A model generated the notes under the pieces. The model was not told the origin of the DNA. It saw nothing but the letters and a program-made list of their open reading frames with translations, and did no database searches. Shown here piece by piece: positions 1 to 8,806 of a stretch of DNA of 64,000 bases. This DNA is from Hymenobacter qilianensis. Lineage in GTDB: Bacteria > Bacteroidota > Bacteroidia > Cytophagales > Hymenobacteraceae. The DNA is taken from NCBI RefSeq assembly GCF_014489555.1, contig NZ_CP060784.1, forward strand, positions 2,108,001 through 2,172,000. Reading direction: 5' to 3'. The translations under genes and the position numbers were made by a program. Every line of letters starts with the position of its first letter. The first letter of the stretch is position 1.

Positions 1-942
<942 letters not shown>

Positions 943-1143
943 TTATTTGAACTAGGAAGAGATGAGAAGATGCAGATAGTTAGGCGCATCAGGGCCGCAG
1001 GAGGCGGCAAGCTGAGCGGGCTCCGTAGCCAAAAGAGCTAGACAGAGACGGGCGAAAACCTACCGTCGGAGCGAGCATAAAGCCCAGCGTGCGACACGGT
1101 TTTGAAACGACTAAAGAGGAAAGGGTCTAAACCGGAAGCCAGC

Positions 1144-1296
1144 TTAGCAACAGCATGCGCAACAACAGCACATTCGCGTAGCCTCATAACTGCCAACGGC
1201 AGGGGGCAAAACGCAGAAACCCGCAAGCCAACCAAGGCGCAAGGAAGCAGCCGGGACAAACGGGTGAAGTAAGAAGGAAAAAGCAGTGTTTTTCAT
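1144..1296 (-). CDS. Putative Cys-rich leader peptide (50 aa) ahead of metY
   Basis: A short ORF lies between the SAM-I riboswitch and metY on the same strand. It starts at ATG 1296, about 10 bases after the end of the riboswitch, and stops at TAA 1144. It reads MKNTAFSFLLHPF and ends ATRMCCCCACCC, so seven of the last eight residues are cysteine, encoded by a mix of TGC and TGT. Such a run just before the stop is what a ribosome-stalling leader for cysteine would look like, as in amino-acid attenuators. The gap to metY (1143-925) contains small hairpins but no obvious U-tract terminator. The function is inferred. The frame stays open upstream to 1539, but that part overlaps the riboswitch and is unlikely to be coding. 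Without the cysteine run I would have treated it as noise. Confidence 0.5.
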   Translation of the reverse strand: MKNTAFSFLLHPFVPAASLRLGWLAGFCVLPPAVGSYEATRMCCCCACCC

Positions 1297-1305
1297 GGCA
1301 CTCAG

Positions 1306-1445
1306 CTTATATCTCCCGCTGGCAAAATGGCCGAACGGGCAGGAATTGGCACCTTTCAAAACAATGAAGGTTGCCAGCGGGTCAGGGAGCCTGTTCTCTC
1401 GCCGCTTCTGTATAAAATCTGAAAAACTGTCTCGTCGATAACGAG
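1306..1445 (-). ncRNA. SAM-I riboswitch (S-box leader) upstream of metY
   Basis: Read on the minus strand, the element has the conserved S-box blocks in order: GTTATCGACGAGACAG at its 5' end, GACCCGCTGGCAACC (1387-1373), AAGGTGCCAATTCCTGCC (1355-1338) and the closing GGGAGATATAAG (1317-1306). The GGTGCCAATTCC block is nearly the family consensus. Family knowledge: S-adenosylmethionine binding switches off downstream sulfur and methionine genes. Here the aptamer sits about 380 bases before metY and directly before the Cys-rich ORF, so it may act on transcription of the leader or on translation of that small ORF. The 5' boundary is approximate. Confidence 0.85.
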
Positions 1446-1541
1446 GAGTACCGGGTTGGTAAGTGCAAATGTACAGTTCGAAATGAGAACGCCAAATGCA
1501 ATAAAAAGTTTTTACGGAGGCTAACTCAATGAGTAACAAGC

Positions 1542-1576
1542 AAAAAAGCCCCCCAACATTTTGCTGGGGGCTTTTT
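1542..1576. terminator. Bidirectional intrinsic terminator
   Basis: A GC hairpin (GCCCCCCAACA / TTGCTGGGGGC) is flanked by A6 on the left and T5 on the right. It follows the end of the LysM gene region only in reverse order: it lies between the metY leader and the LysM gene stop (1602), both read leftwards, so its main role is to end LysM transcription before the metY leader begins. Confidence 0.75.
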
Positions 1577-1601
1577 GACTACAATTTAGCCTCGGGTGTA
1601 C

Positions 1602-1901
1602 TTAAGCTTGGGGCAAGGTCAAAACCTGGCCTACTTCGATATGATCGGGGTTCGAACCAATGGTTGACTTGTTGGCGTCATAAATCTGGTGCCACTTAGC
1701 GGCGTCACCGTAGTGCTTCTTCGCGATTTTAGAAAGTGAATCGCCGCTAACTACTGTGTATTGCGTGCCTTGAGCGGCCGTAGGGGCAGCGGGCTGGTTG
1801 GCGTTGCCAAAGAAGTCAGTATTAGCCTTCTGGTTAGGGTTGGCAGCCGGCTGAACCGGTTTTTCGTCGCCTTTATTGGTTAAGAAATCGAACAGTCCCA
1901 T
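1602..1901 (-). CDS. LysM domain protein, Kbp/YgaU-like
   Basis: A 99-residue protein with no signal peptide. The N-terminus MGLFDFLTNKGDEK resembles the start of the potassium-binding protein Kbp (YgaU), but the BON domain of Kbp is absent. A Pro/Ala/Gln-rich linker (residues 15-45) is followed by one LysM domain (about 46-98) with the core YTVVSGDSLSKIAKKHYGDA and the closing VGQVLTLP. LysM domains usually bind N-acetylglucosamine-containing glycans; in Kbp-like proteins the domain works in the cytoplasm. The gene is alone between two terminators and is transcribed towards metY. Function beyond the domain is uncertain. Confidence 0.85.
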   Translation of the reverse strand: MGLFDFLTNKGDEKPVQPAANPNQKANTDFFGNANQPAAPTAAQGTQYTVVSGDSLSKIAKKHYGDAAKWHQIYDANKSTIGSNPDHIEVGQVLTLPQA

Positions 1902-2122
1902 AGTCGTGGTTGATTAAGGAGAAAAAGGCGCATGTGCTTGATAGCTATGCTGTCACGCCGTATTACGCCCCCACTGAAAATAAGTTGCGGGTCTCAAAAA
2001 GGCTTATCCGTTGTTAACTCTTTCCGGCGAGGCGCGTAAGAAGCGCAACATTGCTTTGCTGGAATATAGGACCAGCTGAAGTCGCTCCTTTCCATTTTTC
2101 GTTAACCCTAAGGTCACTCCTC

Positions 2123-2536
2123 ATGAAAACTATTGCACTTCCTTTCCGCTATTTGGCCAGCCTCATTATGCTGTTGTCGCTATTCACGGCTGCTTGTAGC
2201 CAGAAAGACAAAGTTGGTGAAACCAATATGCTGTATGGCACCGAAAGCAAGGTCTGGAAAACGGATAAAGAAACCACTGCCAGCGGCGACAAAGTGGCCC
2301 AAACCGATGCTGATAAAGATACTGAGCTGCGTTTCTACGCCAACGGTAACTTCAACATGACGTCGCCTCAGCAGTCAATGCAGGGCAAGTACACCTTCGA
2401 TCAGCCCGGCAAGAAAATCACCCTTACCCCCGACGGCGGCACTACATCCATGAGCTTTGATGTGGTAAACCTGACGGACGACAAAATCACGTTGCGCGGC
2501 GTAAATGGCGAGCAAATGATGCTGGAGTCTGAGTAA
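2123..2536 (+). CDS. Small lipoprotein, lipocalin-like fold possible
   Basis: A 137-residue exported protein. The ATG at 2123 gives a clean lipoprotein signal, MKTIALPFRYLASLIMLLSL followed by the lipobox FTAAC, so I prefer it to the upstream start at 2051. The mature part has an alternating pattern around TELRFYANGNF, GKYTFDQPGKKITLTPDG and DDKITLRG, which is typical of the small lipocalin-like lipoproteins common in Bacteroidota that measure or bind something at the cell envelope. The ligand cannot be read from the sequence. The gene is followed immediately by a strong terminator. Confidence 0.8.
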   Translation: MKTIALPFRYLASLIMLLSLFTAACSQKDKVGETNMLYGTESKVWKTDKETTASGDKVAQTDADKDTELRFYANGNFNMTSPQQSMQGKYTFDQPGKKITLTPDGGTTSMSFDVVNLTDDKITLRGVNGEQMMLESE

Positions 2537-2555
2537 TCGGATTTCGCTTACTTAT

Positions 2556-2590
2556 AAAAAAGCCCCCAGTAGTACACTGGGGGCTTTTTT
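2556..2590. terminator. Bidirectional terminator between convergent genes
   Basis: A perfect stem GCCCCCAGT / ACTGGGGGC flanked by A6 and T6 lies between the stop of the lipoprotein gene (2536) and the stop of the convergent membrane-protein gene (2594). It can serve both. Confidence 0.85.
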
Positions 2591-2593
2591 GCT

Positions 2594-3673
2594 TTAGGAG
2601 TTCATGACCTTCTTTACCTGATTTCGGCCGAATACCCGGGCTACCCAGCGGGGCAGGAAAATGGCCCCCAGCACCAGATACAGGTAATACGTAACAATAC
2701 GATACAGCAGAACCACAAAATTTGTCATGGTGGGCGTGCCGATAAACTTGCCAAAAAAGGTGGGGAAAGCGCCCTCCGCAATGCCCGCGCCACCCGGCGT
2801 AATGGCCACCAGTAGCACCACTTTATAGATCAGGTTGCGGCTGAAAATCAGACCAAATTCCCCCCAGCTTAGATCCACAAAGGCAGCAATAATGCAACCG
2901 ATTACCAAGTAGCGAGCCGTCCAGACGAAAGCCGTAGAAAGGGCCGCTTCTACCCAATATCTCGGTCCGTTGCCACGGAGCTGAGCCGAGGCCCACACCA
3001 TCTCGTTGCCATGCTGATAGGCTTTGGCTCGCCAGCGCCGTAAGCCTTTCAGGGAAAACAGCCGCACCAATAACCGCTTAACCGACTGCGGATTAATAAA
3101 AAGCGCATAAAGCATTACGCCCGAGTACAGCGAAACCAACAGGTAGCTCAGCACGAAAGCCACCTTCAGGGTAGTTACAAAACCTCCCTGAAGCGCCTCG
3201 TGTGGGTACAGCGCATCGCCCGCCAGCCACACCACCAATGGCACCGTCACGACATAATAAACGTTGTCGAGCAATGCCGTAACCATCACGTAGGCAAGTG
3301 ATTTGCCGAGAGAAATTCCTTCTTTATTCAGCAGAAACGGCGCTACGGAGGTGCCACCCACAGCGGAAGGCAATACGCAGGAGGCAAATTCCCAGATCAT
3401 AATCACATCCAGGCTCTGGCGCCAGCTCAGTACTTTCTCCGAGATGTGTCGGATGCGGTAGATGTAGCCCCAATCGCGCGCTACCAGTACTGCTACCATC
3501 ACCAATAGCCAATGCAGCTTGGCATTTGCTAAGGGCGCCAAATCCCCTGGCCGGTAGCTGCGCCAGAACATAAAGCCTACTACGCTCAGGCCAATAAGAA
3601 CCGGCAGAACGATGCGAGAAGGCTTTAGCTTATCAAGAAGTTGCTTTTCCTGACTATCCTGGGTGAGCGGCAT
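2594..3673 (-). CDS. Lysylphosphatidylglycerol synthase TM-region / UPF0104 family membrane protein
   Basis: A polytopic inner-membrane protein of 359 residues from the ATG at 3673 (MPLTQDSQEKQLLDKL). The frame is open to a TTG at 3763, which would add a 30-residue hydrophobic segment; I prefer the ATG because it gives a short cytoplasmic N-terminus before the first membrane segment (IVLPVLIGLSVVGFMFW). About eight hydrophobic segments are visible. The motifs WEFASCVLPSAVGGTSVAPFL and AITPGGAGIAEGAFP match the glycine/proline-rich signatures of the UPF0104 family, which includes the flippase part of MprF and AglD-like proteins. Family knowledge suggests lipid or lipid-linked substrate transport. 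The substrate is unknown. Confidence 0.82.
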   Translation of the reverse strand: MPLTQDSQEKQLLDKLKPSRIVLPVLIGLSVVGFMFWRSYRPGDLAPLANAKLHWLLVMVAVLVARDWGYIYRIRHISEKVLSWRQSLDVIMIWEFASCVLPSAVGGTSVAPFLLNKEGISLGKSLAYVMVTALLDNVYYVVTVPLVVWLAGDALYPHEALQGGFVTTLKVAFVLSYLLVSLYSGVMLYALFINPQSVKRLLVRLFSLKGLRRWRAKAYQHGNEMVWASAQLRGNGPRYWVEAALSTAFVWTARYLVIGCIIAAFVDLSWGEFGLIFSRNLIYKVVLLVAITPGGAGIAEGAFPTFFGKFIGTPTMTNFVVLLYRIVTYYLYLVLGAIFLPRWVARVFGRNQVKKVMNS

Positions 3674-3840
3674 GGGTAAAAGGCGGGTGGTGGGGTAAAA
3701 GTAGGCAATAATGAGAGCGGCCCCTACCAAATACGCGTTAAGTGTTGCCTCGGACGAGGCCAACGCATGAGGTTAGAAGTAGGTGGAAGAAAGGTGAGCG
3801 TTTGCGACTTCCATCAACAACCGGCCCTAATGAAAAGTCG

Positions 3841-3848
3841 TACCTTTG
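3841..3848 (+). promoter_or_regulatory. Candidate -7 element for dxs
   Basis: TACCTTTG matches the Bacteroidota -7 consensus TAnnTTTG and lies about 95 bases before the dxs start codon. No clear TTG -33 element at the usual spacing was found, so this is a candidate only. Confidence 0.35.
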
Positions 3849-3941
3849 TCTGGTAACTTCGGCAGGAAACTTGGACGGTTCCAACCTTTTACATTGCTAG
3901 TAGGTTATGGTGCTATATTTTACTTTTTGCTTTTCTGAAAG

Positions 3942-5882
3942 ATGATTGTTGAACCCGGTGAACTACTGGCGGCCATTGACTCGCCTGATGACCTCAAGAA
4001 GCTCAGCGAGGACCAACTTGTCCAGGTAAGCCAAGAGCTGCGCCAGTTCATCATTGATTCAGTTTCGATTTATGGGGGGCATTTTGGTGCTTCTCTTGGC
4101 GTAGTAGAGCTAACGGTAGCTCTGCATTATGTCTTTAACACCCCCTACGACCAGCTAGTGTGGGATGTGGGCCACCAAGCCTACGGTCACAAAATCCTGA
4201 CGGGTCGCCGCAACCAGTTCCCTACGAATCGTCGCTACGGCGGCATGTCGGGCTTTCCCAAGCGCAAGGAAAGCGAGTACGATGCCTTTGGCGTAGGTCA
4301 CAGCAGCACCAGTATCGGCGCTGCCTTAGGCATGGCAGTAGCTTCCGAGTACAAGAATGAGCAGGACCGTCAGCACATCGCCGTAATCGGCGATGGTGCC
4401 ATGACGGCCGGTATGGCCTTTGAAGCCCTCAATCATGCCGGCGTTGCCAAGTCTAACCTACTGGTTATTCTTAACGATAACTGCATGAGCATTGACCCCA
4501 ATGTGGGTGCGCTCAAAGAATATCTTACCGACATCACCACCTCCCGCACGTACAATAAAGTGCGCGATGAGTTGTGGAACGTATTGGGCAAGCTCAGCAA
4601 GTTCGGCCCGAATCCCCAGCAGATTGCCCGCAAAGTAGAGCAGGCCATGAAGGCAACGCTGCTCAAGCAAAGTAATCTGTTTGAGGCCCTCAACTTCCGC
4701 TATTTCGGCCCCGTGGATGGCCACGATGTGCAGCATCTGACTACCATTCTGCGCGACCTGAAAAGCATTCCAGGTCCCAAAATTCTGCATTGCGTAACGG
4801 TAAAAGGAAAAGGCTATGCCTTAGCTGAAAAGGACCAAACGCTATGGCACGCGCCTGGTCTGTTCGACAAAATAACGGGTGAGATCCATAAGAAAACCTA
4901 CGATAGTCCCCAGCCACCTAAGTATCAGGATGTGTTCGGCCACACTATCGTAGAACTTGCCGAGCAAAACGAAAAAGTGATGGGTGTAACGCCCGCCATG
5001 CCCTCCGGCTGCTCCCTGAATATCATGATGAAGGCCATGCCGGATCGTGCCTTCGACGTGGGCATTGCCGAGCAGCACGCTGTTACGTTCTCTGCGGGCT
5101 TGGCTACACAGGGCTTGGTACCGTTCTGCAACATCTATTCTTCCTTTATGCAGCGTGCCTACGATCAGGTAGTGCACGATGTGGCATTGCAGAATCTAAA
5201 CGTGGTTTTCTGCCTCGACCGTGCCGGATTTGCCGGTGCCGACGGTCCCACTCACCACGGCTGCTACGACATAGCCTTTATGCGTTGCGTACCCAACATG
5301 GTGGTTTCGGCACCCATGAATGAACAGGAACTGCGTAACCTAATGTATACCGCCCAGCAGCCCGACATGGGTCCTTTTAGTATCCGCTATCCACGAGGTG
5401 AGGGCGTGATGCCTAAGTGGCGTACTCCTTTCCAAAAAATCACTGTTGGTACGGGCCGCGTAGTGCGCGAAGGGCAGGGTGTCGCTATCTTGAGTTTCGG
5501 CCATATCGGCAACTACGCAGTGAAGGCTACCGCTGCTTTGGCTGCTGAAGGTATTCCTGCCGGCCACTACGATATGCGCTTCGCTAAACCATTAGACGAA
5601 GCAATGCTTGCCGATGTACTCAGCCGCTACCAAGCTATTGTGACGGTAGAGGATGGCTGCCTGCAAGGCGGCTTTGGGGCTGCCGTGCTGGAGTTTATGG
5701 TTGACCATGGCCACAGCGTTCCTGTTAAGCGCCTGGGTATTCCTGACCGAGTTGTAGAACACGGCTCTCAGGATGAATTATATAAGGAGTGCGGCTTCGA
5801 CGCCACTGGTATTGCTAACGCGGTGCGGGAATTGACTAGTAGGGTGGTAGCGAAAGCTTCTGTTGAGCGGTTCGCTCTCTAA
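3942..5882 (+). CDS. dxs: 1-deoxy-D-xylulose-5-phosphate synthase
   Basis: A thiamine-diphosphate enzyme that condenses pyruvate with glyceraldehyde 3-phosphate in the first step of the MEP isoprenoid pathway. It is 646 residues long, slightly longer than the usual 620-640. The N-terminal domain shows GGHFGASLGVVELTVALHYVF and WDVGHQAYGHKILTGR, typical of DXS. The ThDP/Mg motif GDGAMTAGMAFEALNHAG starts at about residue 150 and ends in ILNDN near residue 178. The pyrimidine-binding domain contains DVGIAEQHAVTFSAGLA with the catalytic glutamate, and RAGFAGADGPTHHG. The C-terminal transketolase domain ends near residue 630. The frame is intact. It is monocistronic: a terminator follows at 6004. 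Confidence 0.97.
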   Translation: MIVEPGELLAAIDSPDDLKKLSEDQLVQVSQELRQFIIDSVSIYGGHFGASLGVVELTVALHYVFNTPYDQLVWDVGHQAYGHKILTGRRNQFPTNRRYGGMSGFPKRKESEYDAFGVGHSSTSIGAALGMAVASEYKNEQDRQHIAVIGDGAMTAGMAFEALNHAGVAKSNLLVILNDNCMSIDPNVGALKEYLTDITTSRTYNKVRDELWNVLGKLSKFGPNPQQIARKVEQAMKATLLKQSNLFEALNFRYFGPVDGHDVQHLTTILRDLKSIPGPKILHCVTVKGKGYALAEKDQTLWHAPGLFDKITGEIHKKTYDSPQPPKYQDVFGHTIVELAEQNEKVMGVTPAMPSGCSLNIMMKAMPDRAFDVGIAEQHAVTFSAGLATQGLVPFCNIYSSFMQRAYDQVVHDVALQNLNVVFCLDRAGFAGADGPTHHGCYDIAFMRCVPNMVVSAPMNEQELRNLMYTAQQPDMGPFSIRYPRGEGVMPKWRTPFQKITVGTGRVVREGQGVAILSFGHIGNYAVKATAALAAEGIPAGHYDMRFAKPLDEAMLADVLSRYQAIVTVEDGCLQGGFGAAVLEFMVDHGHSVPVKRLGIPDRVVEHGSQDELYKECGFDATGIANAVRELTSRVVAKASVERFAL

Positions 5883-6341
5883 AAGGAAAATTTACACATC
5901 TTCAGCTAGGCTATTCTTGCATATTAACGCTTTTCGTAATGCGGCAGTAGTGTGCTAACCTCTGTCAGTATTCATTACACTATTATTGAGAATTATTATA
6001 CTTGTCCGGGCTTTCTATAGGCTCGGACTTTTTTTGGTGTTCTTTATTATACTATTATCACCAGTTGAGCTTATTGTATATAAACAGTTAAAAATGAATG
6101 CTATAATAGTGCTGCATAGGCCTTGAATCTATGCCCTTTGTAATGTTCTACGGCTGAAATAGTAAACGATGGTTCATGCCCAAACTTTGAATTATAATAA
6201 AATAAGGCATAGAATTAGCTTGTATATATAACTATTGAGTATAAATTTGTCAAGGTGAAATATTGCTTGCTGAACTACAAAATGGTTTTCCAACTTCTTA
6301 CTTTCCTTTATCTGATCTCGCTTACCTAACCCTTTTGCATT
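5883..6341. other. AT-rich intergenic region with one terminator
   Basis: No coding sequence is visible in these 459 bases. The stretch is much richer in A and T than its flanks. It holds the dxs terminator (6004-6035) and then about 300 bases that must carry the promoter of the following secreted-protein gene. I see no RNA gene in it. Confidence 0.6.
6004..6035 (+). terminator. Intrinsic terminator after dxs
   Basis: The stem GTCCGGGC / GCTCGGAC with a nine-base loop is followed by T7. It lies 120 bases after the dxs stop. Confidence 0.75.
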
Positions 6342-7644
6342 TTGAAACATTATCTACTCCTCTGCTTAACCTTTGTGTTAATGGCCTTTGCCAGTAGCAA
6401 TGCCTCAGCTCAATGTGTGTACACTAGTATCTCTAATGGAAACTTTTTTCTTCCAGGTACAACAACCATTAATCCAGCCGTTATACAGCGATCTTTAACT
6501 GGCTGTGGCACTCAAGATACGCCCAGTAATAGCACCATTATTATTGATGATAATGTAATCCTCAATGGTGATTTTACCACCACAGGTGAAATTAGAATAA
6601 AAGCTGGGGCTCATTGATAGAAGACGGCACCAGACGGACCTTAACAATAAATACCCAAGGTAACGTAGCAGGTTTTTTGGCAATAGAAGCTAGTGCAGAG
6701 CGTGTTATAAATTCTCCACAGGTAAGTGTATCGGTTCTTATAGGTAATAAGGCTAATATTATAGTAGATGATAATTCTATTTTACGGGTGAATTGCACCT
6801 TGCAGTTGATTAATCAGTCATACGTCGGGTTAGGTAATAATTCCTTACTCAATGTACTTGGTGATATAGATGTTCAGAATGGTAATGTTCTGATCACTGG
6901 TCCAGACCCCACTCAGGGGGGTCACCTGCAGGGTTACGCGTTGCCGGTGCTATTCGCACTAATAATGGAGGAGCAGACCTTTTCGCGCCTAATGATCTAT
7001 TGATTACTTGTATACAGCAAAAAGAGATTCCCTGTACTGTCTCAACTGGACCAAATGTAACCCCAGTCAACTCTAGCAACGACCCATCATGCATTTCGGT
7101 GTTGCCTGTGACGCTTACTCGCTTTGTTGGCAACTGGGCTTCTGGTGGTACTGCAGTTAACCTGAAATGGACCACAGTTACTGAGGTTAATAATGCTCAT
7201 TTCGCAGTGGAGCGTTCGGTTGATGGAATTACGTTCGAGAAGATAGCTCAGGTAGCAGGTGCGGGTAGCTCTACCATGCTGCGGAATTATGCTTACACTG
7301 ATGTTAGCCCTTTAACTTCTTCTTCCTACTATCGCCTACGGCAGGTAGATTACGATGGCAAAGCCACGTATTCAACCATTATTTCCTTGGGCAAACCCCA
7401 GCGAACCACTGATTGGCTTGTTTCTACCTCTTCACCCCGCCATTTTACAATTCAGAGCCAACTGGACGGGGATAGCCGCTTCTCCGTGCTAGACGTAACT
7501 GGTAAGCCTGTGTTCTCGCAAGCTGTATCAACGGAAAATGCTGATGTCGTAATTCCTTCTCTCCCAACGGGCGTGTACCTTTTCCGTCTCACGACGAAGC
7601 AGGGCCGATTTACAGTTCGGCAGGTAGTTACAGCTGGCAAATAG
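6342..7644 (+). CDS. T9SS-sorted secreted protein, frame interrupted twice
   Basis: One gene read in three frames. The start is a TTG at 6342, chosen because it opens a standard signal peptide (MKHYLLLCLTFVLMAF ... ASA). The first break is at a G4 (6607-6610) and the second at a G6 (6916-6921). Adding one G at each restores a continuous protein of about 434 residues through RIKAGGSLIEDG and DPTQGGSPAGLRVAGAI. The middle is a beta-helix-like, Asn/Gly-rich stretch. It is followed by a segment typical of T9SS cargo (AHFAVERSVDGITFEKIA ... YYRLRQVDYDG) and a C-terminal type A sorting domain ending GVYLFRLTTKQGRFTVRQVV. The likely fate is secretion across the outer membrane and attachment or release. 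No enzymatic domain is recognised. Confidence 0.75.
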
Positions 7645-7700
7645 TTAGGTGATCAAATTCGTAATAAAGCTGCCCTTCATAAGCCTTAAAACGAAACATA

Positions 7701-7754
7701 AACGCCAGCAAAAAGGCCAGGACCGTATACGGTCCTGGCCTTTTTGCTGGCGTT
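7701..7754. terminator. 54-bp perfect palindrome, probable bidirectional terminator
   Basis: A perfect inverted repeat centred on GTATAC, with arms that read AACGCCAGCAAAAAGGCCAG from the outside in. The inner GC stem followed by T5 is a normal terminator. The extra 9-bp outer stem beyond the T-run is unusual. It follows the stop at 7644 and precedes the hydrolase gene. Confidence 0.75.
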
Positions 7755-7808
7755 ACCTTGCTCTTCAAATTACCAAGGTTTTAGATTTTAATTAACGAAC
7801 TAGTAACT

Positions 7809-8654
7809 ATGATTGAAGCATATAAAAAACCAGTTATTATCTTCCTCCACGGCTTTGCTGAAAGCCGCAACATCTGGGCTGAGTTTACCCAAGATTACCC
7901 CCCAGAGTACCGGATTCTCACACCCAACTTCCCCGGTTATGGCAACCAAAAGGAGCCACCTGTTGCTGACTACTCTATGGAAGCGCTGGCTGAGTTTGTA
8001 CAAGAAGAGCTAGATCAGACCGGTATTCAACAAGCCATTTTTATTGGTCACTCTATGGGCGGATACGTGGCGTTGGCCTTTGCCGAGAAGTATCCGGCGC
8101 GGGTGGCGGGTTTGTGCCTCTTTCACTCGTCAGCCCAGGCAGATAGCGAGGAGAAGAAGGCCAACCGCGACAAGAACATCAGCTTTGTGGAGCGCCACGG
8201 CGTGGCAAAGTTTATGGAGACCTTCATCCGACCGCTGTTTGCCAATGCCAACGAGGAAGCCATGATGCCCTACCGGCGCCAGTTGGAAGAAATAGGTGCC
8301 GCCACCTCACAGGCTAGTATAGTTGGGGGTATGCGAGCCATGCGCAACCGGCCCGACCGTACGGAAGTGTTGCGCAAAGCCACGTTTCCAGTGCTATTTA
8401 TAGTGGGTAAGGAAGATGCGGCGGTGCCGTTAGCTACGTCTTTGGAGCAGGTAGCACTGCCGCCTGTGAGCACAGCCCTGTTTCTGGAGCGCGTGGGTCA
8501 CGTTGGGTTCTTTGAGCGGCCGCAAGTTACCCGACGGGCAGTGCTAGACTTCGTGGGGGCATTTTTGGAACGTAATAGGATCATCAGCAAACAAATAAAA
8601 AGCCCTGCTAGCAAACTAGCAGGGCTTTTTTCTAGGCAAAGAAATGCCTACTGA
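7809..8654 (+). CDS. Alpha/beta hydrolase; C-terminus runs through a terminator
   Basis: A cytoplasmic alpha/beta hydrolase of 281 residues. The oxyanion region is HGFAESRNIW at residue 14. The nucleophile elbow GHSMGG puts the catalytic serine at residue 82, with Asp203 (VGKEDAAVP) and His231 (GHVGFFERP) completing the triad. Substrate unknown; likely an esterase or hydrolase of small molecules. The last 20 or so residues are translated from the terminator hairpin at 8597-8631, which is not expected for a real C-terminus. A G5 run (8555-8559, in TGGGGGCATTTTT) is the same kind of site where other genes here are broken; with one more G the protein would end DFVGGIFGT at a TAA near 8570. I cannot decide between the two ends. 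Confidence 0.85.
   Translation: MIEAYKKPVIIFLHGFAESRNIWAEFTQDYPPEYRILTPNFPGYGNQKEPPVADYSMEALAEFVQEELDQTGIQQAIFIGHSMGGYVALAFAEKYPARVAGLCLFHSSAQADSEEKKANRDKNISFVERHGVAKFMETFIRPLFANANEEAMMPYRRQLEEIGAATSQASIVGGMRAMRNRPDRTEVLRKATFPVLFIVGKEDAAVPLATSLEQVALPPVSTALFLERVGHVGFFERPQVTRRAVLDFVGAFLERNRIISKQIKSPASKLAGLFSRQRNAY
8597..8631 (+). terminator. Intrinsic terminator inside the annotated end of the hydrolase frame
   Basis: The perfect stem AGCCCTGCTAG / CTAGCAGGGCT is flanked by A4 and T6. It lies upstream of the hydrolase stop at 8654 as the sequence stands. Confidence 0.8.
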
Positions 8655-8806
8655 ACTGGTACCATTTTATCACGCAGGCTAGTGGGTGCTCCCTCTAGCG
8701 ACATGATGCACAAATTAGCTTTGTCGGTAAGGTTATAGCCCTGTGCACTAGGAACTAGTCCCTTGCATGTCTTTATCAGAAATGCGGCATATAGCATAAA
8801 GAGGCG

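Noticed and set aside
1038..1259. 73-codon ORF on the minus strand in the metY leader
   Set aside because: It overlaps the Cys-rich ORF in another frame, has no family features and starts inside it. The Cys run makes the other frame the better choice.
1297..1539. Upstream extension of the Cys-rich ORF
   Set aside because: This part coincides with the conserved blocks of the SAM-I riboswitch, whose sequence is explained by RNA structure.
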